Assembly (NCBI RefSeq): GCF_009017415.1
Contig: NC_092406.1
Coordinates: 3,720,001 to 3,784,000 of the forward strand
Reading direction: 5' to 3'
Length of the DNA: 64,000 nt
Origin: Aspergillus flavus
Taxonomy: Eukaryota; Ascomycota; Eurotiomycetes; Eurotiales; Aspergillaceae
The notes under the pieces: generated by a model
Databases searched by the model: none
The model's input: the letters and a program-made list of their open reading frames with translations, nothing else
Told to the model about the DNA's origin: nothing
Made by a program: the position numbers and the translations under genes
In this document: positions 1 to 10,869 of the stretch, piece after piece
How positions within the stretch are numbered: position 1 is the stretch's first letter
How the letters are laid out: every line of letters starts with the position of its first letter

Positions 1-1171
1 TGAGCCAAAGGAATGGGAGGAGACCGATGTCGATATCAAGGTCACTCATTGTGGTGTTTGCGGATCGGATCTGCATACTCTCCGTAGCGGCTGGGTAGGT
101 TACCTGGGTTCCTTTTTACATGGCTCAGCAGGATATATCATATTGAAGGGTAGAGGAATGAGATGGCTGACTCCTGGCACAGGGCCCTACCAAATATCCC
201 TGCTGCGTTGGCCACGAGATCGTCGGTATTGCCGTCCGTGTAGGCTCGAAAGCCGTGGGCGATATCAAAGTCGGAGATCGTGTCGGCGTCGGCGCCCAGA
301 GTGACTCGTGTCTGGGCCGTCTAGGTGATTGCCCCGAATGCGCTATGGGCTGGGAGCAATACTGCTCTCACAAGATCGTCGGCACGTACAACGGCATCCA
401 TCTCAACGGCGGGAAATCCTACGGTGGATACTCGTTGTACAACCGTACCCCGTCCAACTTTGTCATCAAGATCCCAAATGCCATTCCCTCGGCCGAGGCA
501 GCTCCCATGCTGTGCGGCGGTGTCACCGTCTACAGCCCCTTGAAGCACAATGGCTGCGGCCCCGGCAAACGCGTTGGAATCATCGGCGTCGGCGGACTGG
601 GTCACTTCGGTGTTCTGTTCGCGAAGGCCATGGGCGCAGACAAAGTCGTCGCTATCTCGCGCAAGGCTAGCAAGAGTGCCGATTCACTGAAAATGGGCGC
701 GGATATCTACATCGCCACGGACGATGAACCGGACTGGGCGACTAAATATGCCCGTTCCTTGGACCTTATTGTCTGCACGGTTTCTTCCTCCAAGGTACGT
801 TTTTTACTTTATCTCATAACGACAGAGAATCACTCTGGAGTTGAGTTCATCCACGAGGCTAATGTCTGATTTAGATGCCCATGACGGAGTACCTGGGTCT
901 TCTGGCTACCAACGGCAGTCTGGTTCAGGTCGGTCTTCCTGAGGATGGGACTCTTTTCGCGAATGTGCGTAACCTTATTCGCCGGGTGAAGGTTGAGAGT
1001 TCCTTTATTGGATCTCCCCGTGAGATTCGGGAGATGTTCGAGCTTGTTGCGGAGAAGGGTGTTAAGCCTTGGATTGAGGAGATCCCTATGAAGGATGCTA
1101 ATACCGCTATCGTGGATATGCATGCGGGTAAGGCGCGGTATCGTTATGTGCTGGTTAATGAGCAGCAGTGA
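1..1171 (+). CDS. NADP-dependent zinc alcohol dehydrogenase (cinnamyl-alcohol dehydrogenase type), 5' end missing
   Basis: Medium-chain zinc alcohol dehydrogenase of the ADH6/ADH7-cinnamyl alcohol dehydrogenase group, expected to interconvert aldehydes and alcohols with NADP(H) in the cytosol. The gene enters from the left edge, so the start and first residues are missing. Three exons are visible: 1-94, 183-794 and 875-1171, joined in phase across introns with GTAGGT/CACAG and GTACGT/TTTAG borders. The catalytic zinc region CGVCGSDLHTL, the GHE signature beginning the second exon, a structural-zinc cysteine stretch, and the Rossmann loop GVGGLGHFGVLFAKAMGA are all seen. The C-terminal exon ends at TGA 1169-1171. 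The family call is firm; the substrate cannot be read from sequence. Confidence 0.9.
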
Positions 1172-1664
1172 TGTGTCTTGGGGGAGGAGTTGGCTTCGAT
1201 TTGTCTGTGGGTTGATAGACTTGGAGTATATGGTTTAGACAGATACCAAAATGGGATATGTGATAGACGACTCAGTCACTTTAGGTATTGGCGACACTCG
1301 ATGGATATAGTATTGCCGCTGTGAAGAGCCACTTTTAGTAATTCTCCAATGGATGTAGAAGCATTATTGTTCACACGACTACCAGACATTTCTGTGCTCA
1401 TCGATGTACCAAAAGTATAAAAACACAATATTATTATATATTACTAAAACGGTATTATCTGACAAATAAGAAACTCTTGCGCCATCCAACTTGTAACTTT
1501 TCTTTTCGTTTTTCTTGTGAGCAACAAATCTTAGGGGGATCAAATGTCAGACGATTATCAACGATCAAACAAATCAAACAGTGATATTATAACTTATCGA
1601 ACTGTTGCTCTTCTGGTATCTTAGATGGCCGATGTTCAGCTACCCTATCCTTGGGCAGCTGGGT
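1172..1664. other. Intergenic, convergent 3' ends
   Basis: The region between the convergent 3' ends of the alcohol dehydrogenase and the wall-protein gene. It is AT-rich near 1410-1450. I see no coding signal or RNA gene in it; it presumably holds both 3' UTRs. Confidence 0.6.
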
Positions 1665-3578
1665 TTAGAGCAGGATCATCACACCCATGACTGCAGCCAA
1701 GAGACCGACAGTAGGCTTGACAGCCCGAGCAGCACCAGTGAGTGGTGGCTGGGAGGGCTGAGCTGGGGAGACACCAGTAGGCGCGACTGGGGTCTCGCCA
1801 GGAGTGGTGGGCTGGACGGGGGAGACGCCAGTGGGCTGGACGGGAGTCTCACCCGGAACGGATGGCTGGACGGGAGTCTCGCCAGGAACAGAAGGTTGCA
1901 CAGGAGAGACGCCAGTGGGCTGGACGGGAGTCTCACCCGGAACGGATGGCTGGACGGGGGAGACGCCGGTGGGCTGGACGGGAGTCTCGCCAGGAACAGA
2001 AGGTTGTACAGGAGAGACACCGGTGGGCTGGACGGGAGTCTCGCCAGGAACAGAAGGTTGTACAGGAGAGACGCCAGTGGGCTGGACGGGAGTCTCGCCA
2101 GGAACAGAAGGTTGCACAGGAGAGACGCCAGTGGGCTGGACGGGAGTCTCACCCGGAACGGATGGCTGGACGGGGGAGACGCCGGTGGGCTGGGCAGGGA
2201 CGGGAGTTTCACCAGGGACGGAAGGCTGAGCAGGAGTCTCTCCCGGAACAGAGGGCTGGACAGGGGTTTCACCAGGGACGGAAGGCTGGACAGGAGTCTC
2301 TCCCGGAACAACAGGCTGGACAGGAGTCTCTCCCGGAACAACAGGCTGGACAGGGGTCTCTCCCGGAACAACAGGCTGGACAGGGGTCTCGCCTGGAACA
2401 GAGGGTTGAGTAGTGACTGGCTTTCCGGGGACAGTAGATTGACCAGGAGCCACAGGAACTGGCTGGGTAGGGGCAACCGGGACGGTGGTGTTCTGGAAGG
2501 GAGCAGTGGGAACTGGAGCAGGTGGCAGAAGAGTGCTGTTCTTAGGAGGTACCGGTACCGGTGCTGGTGGCAGAGGAACACCAGTGCCAGTGGGCACAGG
2601 CTTCACAGGCGGCAAGGTTGACGACTCACAGAATGTGGTGGTGACCGTAATGATGTTAGTCTGAGTGATGGGAACGGTGAGAGTCTTGGTGCCAGAGGTG
2701 ACAACAGAAGACGTGACAGGGCACTCAGTAGTAACATAGGTGGTTGTCTTAGTGATCTCCGTGATGGGCTGGGTGTTGTGAGGAGGCTCCGTCTGATGGG
2801 GAGGCTTGGTGTGAGGGGGCTCAGTGCCGGTGGGCTTGGTGTGAGGGGGCTCAGTGCCGGTGGGCTTGGTGTGAGGGGGCTCAGTGCCGGTGGGCTTGGT
2901 GTGAGGGGGCTCAGTGCCGGTGGGTTTGGTGTGAGGGGGCTCAGTGCCTGTGGGCTTGGTGTGAGGGGGCTCAGTGCCGGTGGGCTTCTCCTGCGTAGGC
3001 TGAGGCTTGGTGTGGGGGGGCTCAGTGCCGGTGGGCTTCTCATGGGTAGGCTGAGGCTTGGTGTGAGGGGGCTCAGTGCCGGTGGGCTTCTCGTGGGTAG
3101 GCTGAGGCTTGGTGTGAGGGGGCTCAGTGCCGGTGGGCTTCTCATGGGTAGGCTCCGGCTTGGTGTGAGGGGGCTCAGTGCCTGTGGGCTTCTCATGGGT
3201 AGGCTCCGGCTTGGTGTGTGGAGGCTCCGTGCCGTGAGTAGGCTTCTCATGGGTAGGCTCCGGCTTGGTGTGTGCAGGCTCCGTGCCGGTGGGCTTCTCA
3301 TGAGTAGGCTCCGTATGAGGAGGCTCAGTCTTGCTGGGCTCCTTATTGGGAGGCTTCTCATGAGTAGGTTTCTCATGACTAGGCTCCGTGTTATGAGGAG
3401 GCTCCTTGTGAGACCCAGTAGGGCGAGGAGGAGGGTTGGGAGCCTCAGTCCATTGAGGAGGTTCCTTGTGAGCCAGATCAATTGTAGCCGGAGCCCCATG
3501 ATCCACACCTCGGTTTTGGATAACACCAGCGAGTGCTGGGCCAGCCAGAGCCAGCAGAGCAATAGTTCCCTTAACCAT
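1665..3578 (-). CDS. GPI-anchored Thr/Pro-rich repeat cell-wall protein
   Basis: Single-exon gene for a secreted wall or surface protein of about 637 residues. I chose the ATG at 3578 because it starts a clean signal peptide, MVKGTIALLALAGPALAG; the in-frame ATG 45 nt upstream would bury that segment. A Pro/Thr/Glu/Lys/His-rich repeat block follows, then a short conserved-looking stretch with two cysteines and many Thr/Val (TTYVTTECPV and TVTTTFCESS), then a Pro/Val/Thr repeat block. The C terminus is a hydrophobic tail (VGLLAAVMGVMILL) after small residues, as expected for GPI transfer. Function is structural or adhesive by inference; no catalytic domain is visible. The repeats also leave long open frames on the opposite strand. 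Confidence 0.85.
   Translation of the reverse strand: MVKGTIALLALAGPALAGVIQNRGVDHGAPATIDLAHKEPPQWTEAPNPPPRPTGSHKEPPHNTEPSHEKPTHEKPPNKEPSKTEPPHTEPTHEKPTGTEPAHTKPEPTHEKPTHGTEPPHTKPEPTHEKPTGTEPPHTKPEPTHEKPTGTEPPHTKPQPTHEKPTGTEPPHTKPQPTHEKPTGTEPPHTKPQPTQEKPTGTEPPHTKPTGTEPPHTKPTGTEPPHTKPTGTEPPHTKPTGTEPPHTKPTGTEPPHTKPPHQTEPPHNTQPITEITKTTTYVTTECPVTSSVVTSGTKTLTVPITQTNIITVTTTFCESSTLPPVKPVPTGTGVPLPPAPVPVPPKNSTLLPPAPVPTAPFQNTTVPVAPTQPVPVAPGQSTVPGKPVTTQPSVPGETPVQPVVPGETPVQPVVPGETPVQPVVPGETPVQPSVPGETPVQPSVPGETPAQPSVPGETPVPAQPTGVSPVQPSVPGETPVQPTGVSPVQPSVPGETPVQPTGVSPVQPSVPGETPVQPTGVSPVQPSVPGETPVQPTGVSPVQPSVPGETPVQPTGVSPVQPSVPGETPVQPSVPGETPVQPTGVSPVQPTTPGETPVAPTGVSPAQPSQPPLTGAARAVKPTVGLLAAVMGVMILL
1785..2415 (-). 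repeat. Coding tandem repeat, GETPVQP / GVSPVQPSVP units
   Basis: In-frame tandem array in the C-terminal half of the wall protein. A larger unit of 18 codons (54 nt; GVSPVQPSVPGETPVQPT) occurs about seven times, preceded in the protein by several 10-codon units (PVQPVVPGET). Unit lengths are multiples of three, so copy-number change keeps the frame. Neighbouring copies differ by a few synonymous changes only. Confidence 0.85.
2800..3345 (-). repeat. Coding tandem repeat, HTKPTGTEPP units
   Basis: In-frame tandem array in the N-terminal half of the wall protein. The simplest unit is 10 codons (HTKPTGTEPP, 30 nt); an expanded 17-codon form adds QPTHEK or EPTHEK. The longest nearly identical run is at about 2810-2985. 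It is rich in Lys, Glu and His, unlike the second array. Confidence 0.85.
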
Positions 3579-5294
3579 CTCGAAGGATGATCGACCTATC
3601 GAAACCAGATACCAAAAGCACAAACAAAGACGATTAATTAGAATTAAACGAATGAAAAAAGAGCGAGCGACTTTTATTAGCTCGGTACAAGCGTGTTGAG
3701 AGAGGGAGAAGTCGTTTCAGGAGAGAGAAGACGTGAACTTATATCTCCATGGCGGCGACTTCTTTTGCCGTTTCCGTGCGGTGCTCATTGATAGCTACAA
3801 TGGCACAGTAGTATCGATTTGCAGCAAGATCTGGTGCCTGGTCAAGAGGAGAAGCAAATCTTGATTCCGTGACACATAAGGCCCATTGGTCTGCAGTGTA
3901 TAACTGGGACATAACGAGCCATGGTTTGCTGGCCAGTCGGTTAGTGGAACAAGCAATGGGTGGTATGTGGATAAGACTCAAAATCTTCAGATAAAGTTGG
4001 GAGGTGGGTGCTACGTGGTATCGTATTCAGGCGAGGAACCCACATGCCCTGTTAGATCTTCGGAGGTTACGGAAAGAAAGATGGCGCAATTAGTTCTTGG
4101 ATGCAGTACGGAGGAAGTCGTGGTGTCATCACTTCAGTCGAGGGTCTTCAAGAGAAGCCACGGATGCTAGCCCCATCCGGTGATCGAAACTTCAAGGAAC
4201 ATGCAGATACAGTTTTGTTCCTTGAGTAAAATAGCTAGATGACCTATGACAGGATCGTTCCTAGCGTTGCCGTCTTCTTTCAACGCCATGGACAACCGTG
4301 GCCAGCTTAAACCGTGAAGTCATTCAAAAACGGCAGTCAACAGTGCACAAGGCTGGTCAACAAGAGATTTTTCCTACTTGTGGTCACTGGCTTGCAGCTC
4401 AATTGACGCCAAGCTGGTGGCGTCACCAGGATTGCCCCAGTGCTTCAAATTCGCAGGACTCTGCAGAATTGACTAAAGCGCCTCTGGAATGTGGAGATTG
4501 GCTATGGAGAAGTTCTGCAAGCTTACGGTAAGCGTGAAGTCCACGTTGTGGACATGGTACAAGGCGCAAAAAGGAAAGCCGTAACGAAGGAAGCGAGTAC
4601 AGAATCGAAGCAGTCCCAGCAAATCACGAAGAATGTGCAGAATTTTACATGCTTCGAAAACTTCATCTGTGCATACTAGTCAATGACGACACCTAAAAGA
4701 TATTGCTCAAGCACAGCTGGAATCAATCGAGTATGACGACACTGATGTCTTCTAGATAGCCGGATTTAGAAGATACTGAAGCTCGAGTACAAGTAAGTAA
4801 CGTGATACGTTCATTGATTTTTGTCGAAGTCTCGTCAGGTGCGTAGTGTTCAGGATTTGCGATGAATGTAATCGTCATCCAAAAAATTTGATCAAGATGA
4901 ATACGATTCCTGAGTTGCCGCAAACGGCGATCGAGGGCCCCTGGGGCTCAGGGGTGGGTACAGAGAGCATTGCGTCTTTATGGAGAGGCATTGGCGCGAT
5001 TAAAATAGAACGTTGTAGTCACTTGAGCCATGCATCCCGTAGGTCCATCATGGATTGTATACTAGAAGACCGTTTGCGGCTAGGTCTACGTCGATGGCAC
5101 GTGCTTGCTTAGGTTGCGCAGCGCAGCATCATGTGACCCTACCTCAGCCCCTGGATAGGGCTTAGGTCTTAGGGCTGCCGGGGCCGAAGCGCGTCCGGCG
5201 CGCGTCCAGTCGCGTTAATGACCGTATACGATATTCAGTATACTCCACTATACCGAGACAGGTTCAACGCACATACAACATCCAAAACACAAAG
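3579..5294. other. Long intergenic stretch, no convincing gene
   Basis: About 1.7 kb between the divergent wall-protein and primase genes, so it should hold both promoters. Short open frames exist (for example 3739-3981 minus, 80 codons) but show no signal peptide, domain or spliced continuation that I recognise. The segment 5100-5215 is GC-rich and lies just before the primase start. Confidence 0.5.
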
Positions 5295-6980
5295 ATGCCT
5301 CACTCCGTGTCTCCTGGGGAGTCCCCTAGTCATCGCAATGATGAAGAAGTCCTTCCGGATGCTTCTCCAACAGATGCGACCCCCAGTGGTCCAGAAGAGA
5401 AGGAGTCCGAAGCCACTGAAAACGATACAAAAGACAGACTTGCGGACCTACTTTTCGATGATGACGATGACGACGAATTTCCTGCATCTAGTGCGCCAGA
5501 CACGAAGAATGAGAACCCTGCTAGTCGAGATGCAGTAGAGTAAGCACCAGTCACCCGAGAGATAGAAAGCCAGTCTGACAAATGTTGTACAGTTCCTCTG
5601 CACCGCAACCCGCTCACGTAGACACAGATACTATGCTTGCCTTCTACCAGCGACTTTTCCCATTCCGATACCTTTTTCAGTGGCTAAACCACGGAATTGT
5701 TCCTTCCCCAGACTTTGGGAACCGTGAGTTCGCGCTTACCCTACAGAATGACGCCTACCTACGATATCAATCATATGCGACGGCAGATCTGTAAGCGGAC
5801 ATACCAAGGCATCCTCTGTTATGCAACACATCATTGACCCCCTACTAGCTTCCGTAAAGATATCTTGCGCATGAACCCGTCCCGTTTTGAAATCGGCCCC
5901 GTCTACAACACAAACCCCCGCGATCGGAAAACTTTACGAGGGGGTCAGATGAAACCAGTTTCTAAGGAATTAGTGTTCGATATCGATTTGACAGATTATG
6001 ACGACATCCGATCCTGTTGCGAAAAGGCGAATATCTGTGGGAAATGCTGGACATTTGTAACCATGGCCATGAAGGTTGTCGACACGGCGTTGCGGGACGA
6101 CTTTGGATTCCAACACATCTTATGGGTTTACTCTGGTCGTCGTGGTGCCCACGCCTGGGTCTGTGATCCACGTGCTCGCAGTCTTCCAGATGATCGGCGA
6201 CGGGCCATTGCAGGATATCTGGACCTCTTACGAGGAGGGGCCCAGAGCGGCAAGCGTGTCAATCTGAAGCGTCCGCTGCATCCGCATATGTCCCGTAGTC
6301 TGGAGATCCTGAAGCCTTACTTCGCCCAGACTACCTTGGTAGACCAGGACACTTTTGTTAGCTCGGAGCAGGCGCAACGCCTCCTAGCGCTACTTCCCGA
6401 CAAGGCCTTGAATGATGCGTTGCGCAAGAAATGGGAATCATCACCAGACCGCTCTAGTACGAACAAATGGGCCGACATTGACTCGCTCGCGAAGACGGGA
6501 AAAAGCAGCACTCTGAAAACTTCTACACTACGCGAGGCGAAGCAGGATATTGTTTTGGAGTACACTTATCCCCGCCTTGATTCTGAAGTCAGTAAGAAGA
6601 TGATTCACTTGCTCAAGAGCCCGTTCGTCATACACCCTGGCACAGGTCGCGTTTGTGTTCCCATTGATGCTCGAAAGGCTGAGCAATTTGACCCGCTTTC
6701 AGTTCCCACGGTCACACAACTACTTGGGGAGATTGATGCGTACGATGCAGAGAACCCCAGTAACGGCGCAGGAGACGCTGTGGATGGGGAGGGAAGCGTG
6801 CCCAATGACTCTGATGTGAGAGGAAGCCGCAAACTCCAGGATTATGAGAAAACGAGTCTCAAGCCATATGTTGATTATTTCCGCTCGTTCATTGCCGGTC
6901 TTCTCAAGGAGGAACGCGGTGGGAAGCGGGAGCGAAACGAAGACATGACGGAGGTGAAGACTGAAAGTATGGAGTTTTAA
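5295..6980 (+). CDS. pri1: DNA primase small (catalytic) subunit
   Basis: Catalytic subunit of the DNA polymerase alpha-primase complex, making the RNA primers for replication in the nucleus. Three exons, 5295-5539, 5593-5790 and 5849-6980, join in phase to 524 residues. An acidic, low-complexity N-terminal tail (DDDDDDEF near residues 57-64) precedes the primase fold, which begins at FYQRLFPFRYLFQWLNHG. The catalytic motif FDIDLTDYD supplies the two metal-binding aspartates (about D192 and D194). The zinc-binding stretch with CCEKANICGKC and the conserved WVYSGRRGAHAWVCD follow. The C-terminal 60 residues are polar and poorly conserved. The start is the first ATG and lies just after a GC-rich promoter segment. 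Length and motif order agree with eukaryotic Pri1/PriS. Confidence 0.96.
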
Positions 6981-7503
6981 ACCCTTGCATCTACTTTCTG
7001 TGGGTCTTCTACCTAGGACTTTTGGTACTTTTCGAGCGGTTTTGGAGTATACATGTTGAAGGCAGGGTTAGGATGCATACGGCGTTTCGGTGTTGTCGCA
7101 GGATTACTTCAAGACATAGGCATGATTTTATATTTCGCCTGACAACCTACTAATCAGGGATATGAATGGTGAACATGAGACCGTCATTATAGAACTGGTG
7201 GTGCTTAACGCTTTTGAACGTAGGTAATCCTTGAAGCATAATATCATACTGTAGGATGCAATTTTTAAATATAATACATGTAGATGCTAAATTCGTTTCT
7301 ATATTGATACACGTGCACACTGCCTAGCAAATATTGTCATAGGCGACTTGCATGGACAGACGTCAAGCTAACATGACAGGAAGTTACGGCAAACTCCCTC
7401 ACAAAAAGATCACGAGAAAGTCGAGGAATGTAGAATTAGAATTAGGAGTAGGGATTTAACCAATGCATATTTGCAGACGCATTAATGCATCATTGGTCTG
7501 CAT
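6981..7503. other. Intergenic, convergent 3' ends
   Basis: Between the 3' ends of primase and the p32-family gene. AT-rich around 7255-7300. I see nothing besides probable UTRs. Confidence 0.6.
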
Positions 7504-8786
7504 TTAAGCGGAGATGAAGTTCTTGACGTCTAAAAGTCCCACTGTTAGATATAGATACTAATATCGCAAGGGTTGTGGTAACTTACTCTCAAGCCAGCGA
7601 ACGTATTCCTTCTGCTCCTTCACCTGGATGTAGTCAGGAATCATGTTGGCGAGCTCTGCGTTGATGCCTCTCTCCTCGAGGTAACGCTCCAAGAAGGTCT
7701 GCAGATCCTCATCGAGGTTCTCAAAGGGAGGTCCAGCGTAGAGGCTCTGTCTAGCCCAGTCCTTTTCAGCTGTCTGGGCATGTGCCAAGTCAGGCTTAGA
7801 GAAGTAGGAGACCTCCTCGATCTGGAAGAGACCATCCTGGACAACAGTCTGGATCAGCAAAGCGCCGTTGCTTGGCTTCTCAACGGTGATGTTGACGCGG
7901 GCAGGGAAGCTGGGCTCCAGATCACGGTCCAACTCATCCAGCTCGCGATCAGCCGGGGCAACCCGATCCTCGGGGTGCTGGGCAACGTTGCCAGAGGCAC
8001 CCCGGTTAGCGGGCTGGTGGCCGCCCTCAAAATCCAGCTCGTCACTCAAAGCCTGGTCGTCGAATTCCTCTTGTTCGCTCAGGTTCTGAAGGTCCGCAAC
8101 GGTAAAGGTGAGGCGAATCCTATTATAGGGGTTTCATTAGGATAGGGTACAAGAATGGGATGGATTGGAAATAGAAAGAGGTGATGGGAAATGGAGACCC
8201 AAGCACTTACTCCTCGTTACCGAACTTCTTCGTCAACACGACCTCCTGGTCACCGGGGACGTCCTTGACCTGCAAGCCGACACAAATCAGCCTTCGTTGA
8301 TGCAAAACATTTGATTCGGTGCACATACCTCCCAGGAGTTGTTCTGAAGAACATACTGGATGTTCTGGACGGAAGAATCCAGGTCCTCAAGACCAGAAGC
8401 CTTCTCATGCTTCAGTTCATCCTCAAGCTTGGCAGCAAGCTCAAAATCACCTACACATAGAAGTCGTTGTCAGCGCAATCGAGAGAAACGAATATTACAT
8501 CATGCCATAAGTCTTGAGCAGTTTTCTTTCTTTCTTTTCCTTGTAATTTTCCCTCCAAATCCTGGATGGATTAGGCGTTCAATTTCTTCTTACCTTCAGC
8601 TTGAGACTGCTTGAATACGCTAGAAGTCGAGAAAGCCGCGTATGAAGGCTTCAGAGCAGATTGCAGGATAACATTTTTAGGAGCAGCAGTCGGAATAGGT
8701 CGGAAGAGAGCAGAGCGGGAAGAGATGGCGATGGAGCGGGAGAAAGTGCGAGGCACAGAGCGGGCGATGGTACGTAGCGACAACAT
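7504..8786 (-). CDS. mam33: Mitochondrial p32/MAM33-family acidic matrix protein
   Basis: Homologue of yeast Mam33 and animal p32/gC1qBP, a doughnut-shaped acidic trimer of the mitochondrial matrix linked to mitoribosome function. Five exons (8594-8786, 8329-8450, 8211-8269, 7587-8119, 7504-7529) join in phase to 310 residues. The N terminus is a mitochondrial presequence rich in Arg/Ser (RTIARSVPRTFSRSIAISSR). The acidic core follows, with LTFTVADLQNL, then VNITVEKPSNGALLIQTVVQDG and a C-terminal helical part. The last exon has only eight codons plus a split one and restores the family ending RWLENVKNFISA; reading through its intron would give an unlike tail. That ending is why I place the stop at 7504 rather than 7558. 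Confidence 0.94.
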
Positions 8787-9708
8787 GATGGATTGTGAGG
8801 TTTAGATGGATGCAGAGGCTGTTGGGTTGGAGGAGAATTTTAATGAAAGTTTGGAGGTGACGAACAGGAAACTGATGATGTTACCGCTTGCCAAGAACAA
8901 GCTCGGGAGCTCTCGACCAGTCGGCCTGAGGCATTCATCCTTTCCGTCCCAACATCTGAAGAGGGACCTTATATACTAATACAGAATACACGATCAAATT
9001 GTTTTCAATTGCCCAGGGTGTTGAAATCTCAAATAATTCTGGGATCAATAGACATTATCTTCTGTCACTCTGCGTTCATCTACAAGCGATATACCACAAC
9101 CTACAAAACGTCCAATACCTGTACCATAGAAATATATTTTGTGAAACTGACGTTAGTATCACAACTCATAGTCACAAAGTTAGCCAAAAGCAATTTCAAA
9201 TACAGGAAAGTCATGGAATATACAGAGAGAACAAACCAATTGCACAAGTCTGAATAAGTCTCGAGCATCAAAGCTCGCAGTAGTCACTGCCCAAAGATCT
9301 TCGCGCTTAATGAGGTTATATCATGAGAAAAGCTAAGAGTACAAAGTGTCAATCGCACACTTTGCCATAAGTAGATCCAAGCTACAGCTTTGGCTGACAG
9401 ACATAACACATTTGAGAGCCAGGATCAATGCAGAAGGCGCTGAAGATAATAACTGCCGGTGTTGCTGCGAAGTTGATCGTGCCGTTGCCATTATTATGTT
9501 TATTGTTTTATACTATAGGTGGTAGCCTAATAGCGATGCGAAATACTATCACAGATGCATAGCAGACATTTTTGTTAATTTGCTTGTGTAGCCAAACCTT
9601 GAAACATACTAACGAATATCAAGATGCTGGTATATACGGTCGTCAACGCCATTATGTGCCAAAACCAATGCGAGCGATACGGTCTTAAAACAAACCCATA
9701 ACTAAAGA
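8787..9708. other. Intergenic with the mam33 promoter
   Basis: About 0.9 kb upstream of mam33 and downstream of tma16. AT-rich from 8990 onward. Short open frames at 8999-9257 lack any recognisable feature. I see no RNA gene or repeat. Confidence 0.55.
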
Positions 9709-10375
9709 TCACGACATCCCTTTAGGAGGAAAAGCTGAAGACTGCTTCCCACCATCCTTGGTCAAGCGAATGAACTTCATGCTACTGAGTCCGGACCAAT
9801 CTCCATTCCACGAGGCAAGAGCCTTGAGTACATCTTCCTGGCCAAGATCGGGCAACCAGAAACCGGTCTTAAACTCTTTATTCTCTGCGTCTGTTCGCTG
9901 TAGGAGATTTTCCTCCCGTTTGCTGGGGGGTCGGCCTTTCCTCCGCTCGCTCTGTAATTGCTCGATCTCAGGGACACTTCGATTGATGTATCTATGTCCG
10001 GAAGTGTTAATACGTATGAAACATTGGATAGTCACTAGAGGGCTAACTTTCTGCTTCGACTTACCTAACAATTAAATTCATCATGTCACTATCCGAGAAG
10101 ACGCCTGCATCCTCCGGGACATTCTCGTGGAAGTATACGATCCGATCGACTAGGAGTTATATTAGAAAAGTCCGGTAGAAAACAGAGGCGCCTTTTGGAA
10201 GCTTACTGTATGACTGTCGTCCTCGGGCCAGTGTGGCAGAGACACGAGCAACCCGATCATCTCTGATACCTGCGCGGCGCAATCTCTTCGCATCTCTGCT
10301 GTTCTCATGGAGTGCGTCAATTGCCCCTCTCTTTTTAGCGATATGCTTATGGACCTTCGAGAAAGACTTCGGCAT
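9709..10375 (-). CDS. tma16: Translation machinery-associated protein 16 (60S biogenesis)
   Basis: TMA16-family protein that binds pre-60S ribosomal particles. Three exons, 10207-10375, 10065-10149 and 9709-9991, join in phase to 178 residues, the same length as I recall for the yeast protein. The N terminus MPKSFSKVHKHIAKKRG and the basic region after it match the family. The middle exon supplies the helix VYFHENVPEDAGVFSDSD. The C-terminal exon carries the hallmark GRPPSKREENLLQ, EFKTGFWLPDL and SWNGDWSGLSSMKFIRL. The start is the first ATG. It is divergent from exo1 with about 0.5 kb between. Confidence 0.94.
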
Positions 10376-10869
10376 GGTGCGATTTTTTTTAATCCCTTGT
10401 ATTTGAAAGATGGTAGAAAGTAAGCAGTATAATGTTATATGCTGCGCACAGTAAGTTGCAGTCTAGAACCTTGCCTTTTTTTTTTTTTTTTTCCCTCCAA
10501 TCTCTCCGCGATCCTTATCGCTCGGCAGAATGATAGGGCGGTGATGGTGGAGGCAAACGCCGCCAACGTCCAACCAATCACGGCTTCCTCTGCATGCATC
10601 GGCCTATCGCGTTTCTGTTGCGCGTCGGAGGGTTGACACTGGCAGTCAACTTACATTCCAGTCTCGTTGTCTAGGTCATACATAACTCAATGACCCGCCA
10701 AGTTGGTTGATTGGCTTCCAGCTCCTTTTCTACGGAAGTTTCTCCTCATGGTTCTCGTGCCCACCGCTCCTCCTGAGTCCTAACCGTCGACTGTCAGAGC
10801 TGTTACCCGTTTTGGATGTTCAACTTGACAACCTAACGAGGAGCAGCTCGACTTTCGAAGGTTTCCATA
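10376..10869. promoter_or_regulatory. Bidirectional promoter region tma16 / exo1
   Basis: The region between the divergent starts of tma16 and exo1. It contains a homopolymer T run of about 17 nt (10476-10492), typical of nucleosome-poor fungal promoters, and a CCAAT box near 10572. No other gene is seen. Confidence 0.5.

Noticed and set aside
1605..3590. Long open frames on the plus strand opposite the wall-protein gene (338 and 270 codons)
   Set aside because: They mirror the tandem repeats, whose composition lacks stops in several frames. They are low-complexity Gly/Arg/Leu strings with no start context, domain or intron signals.
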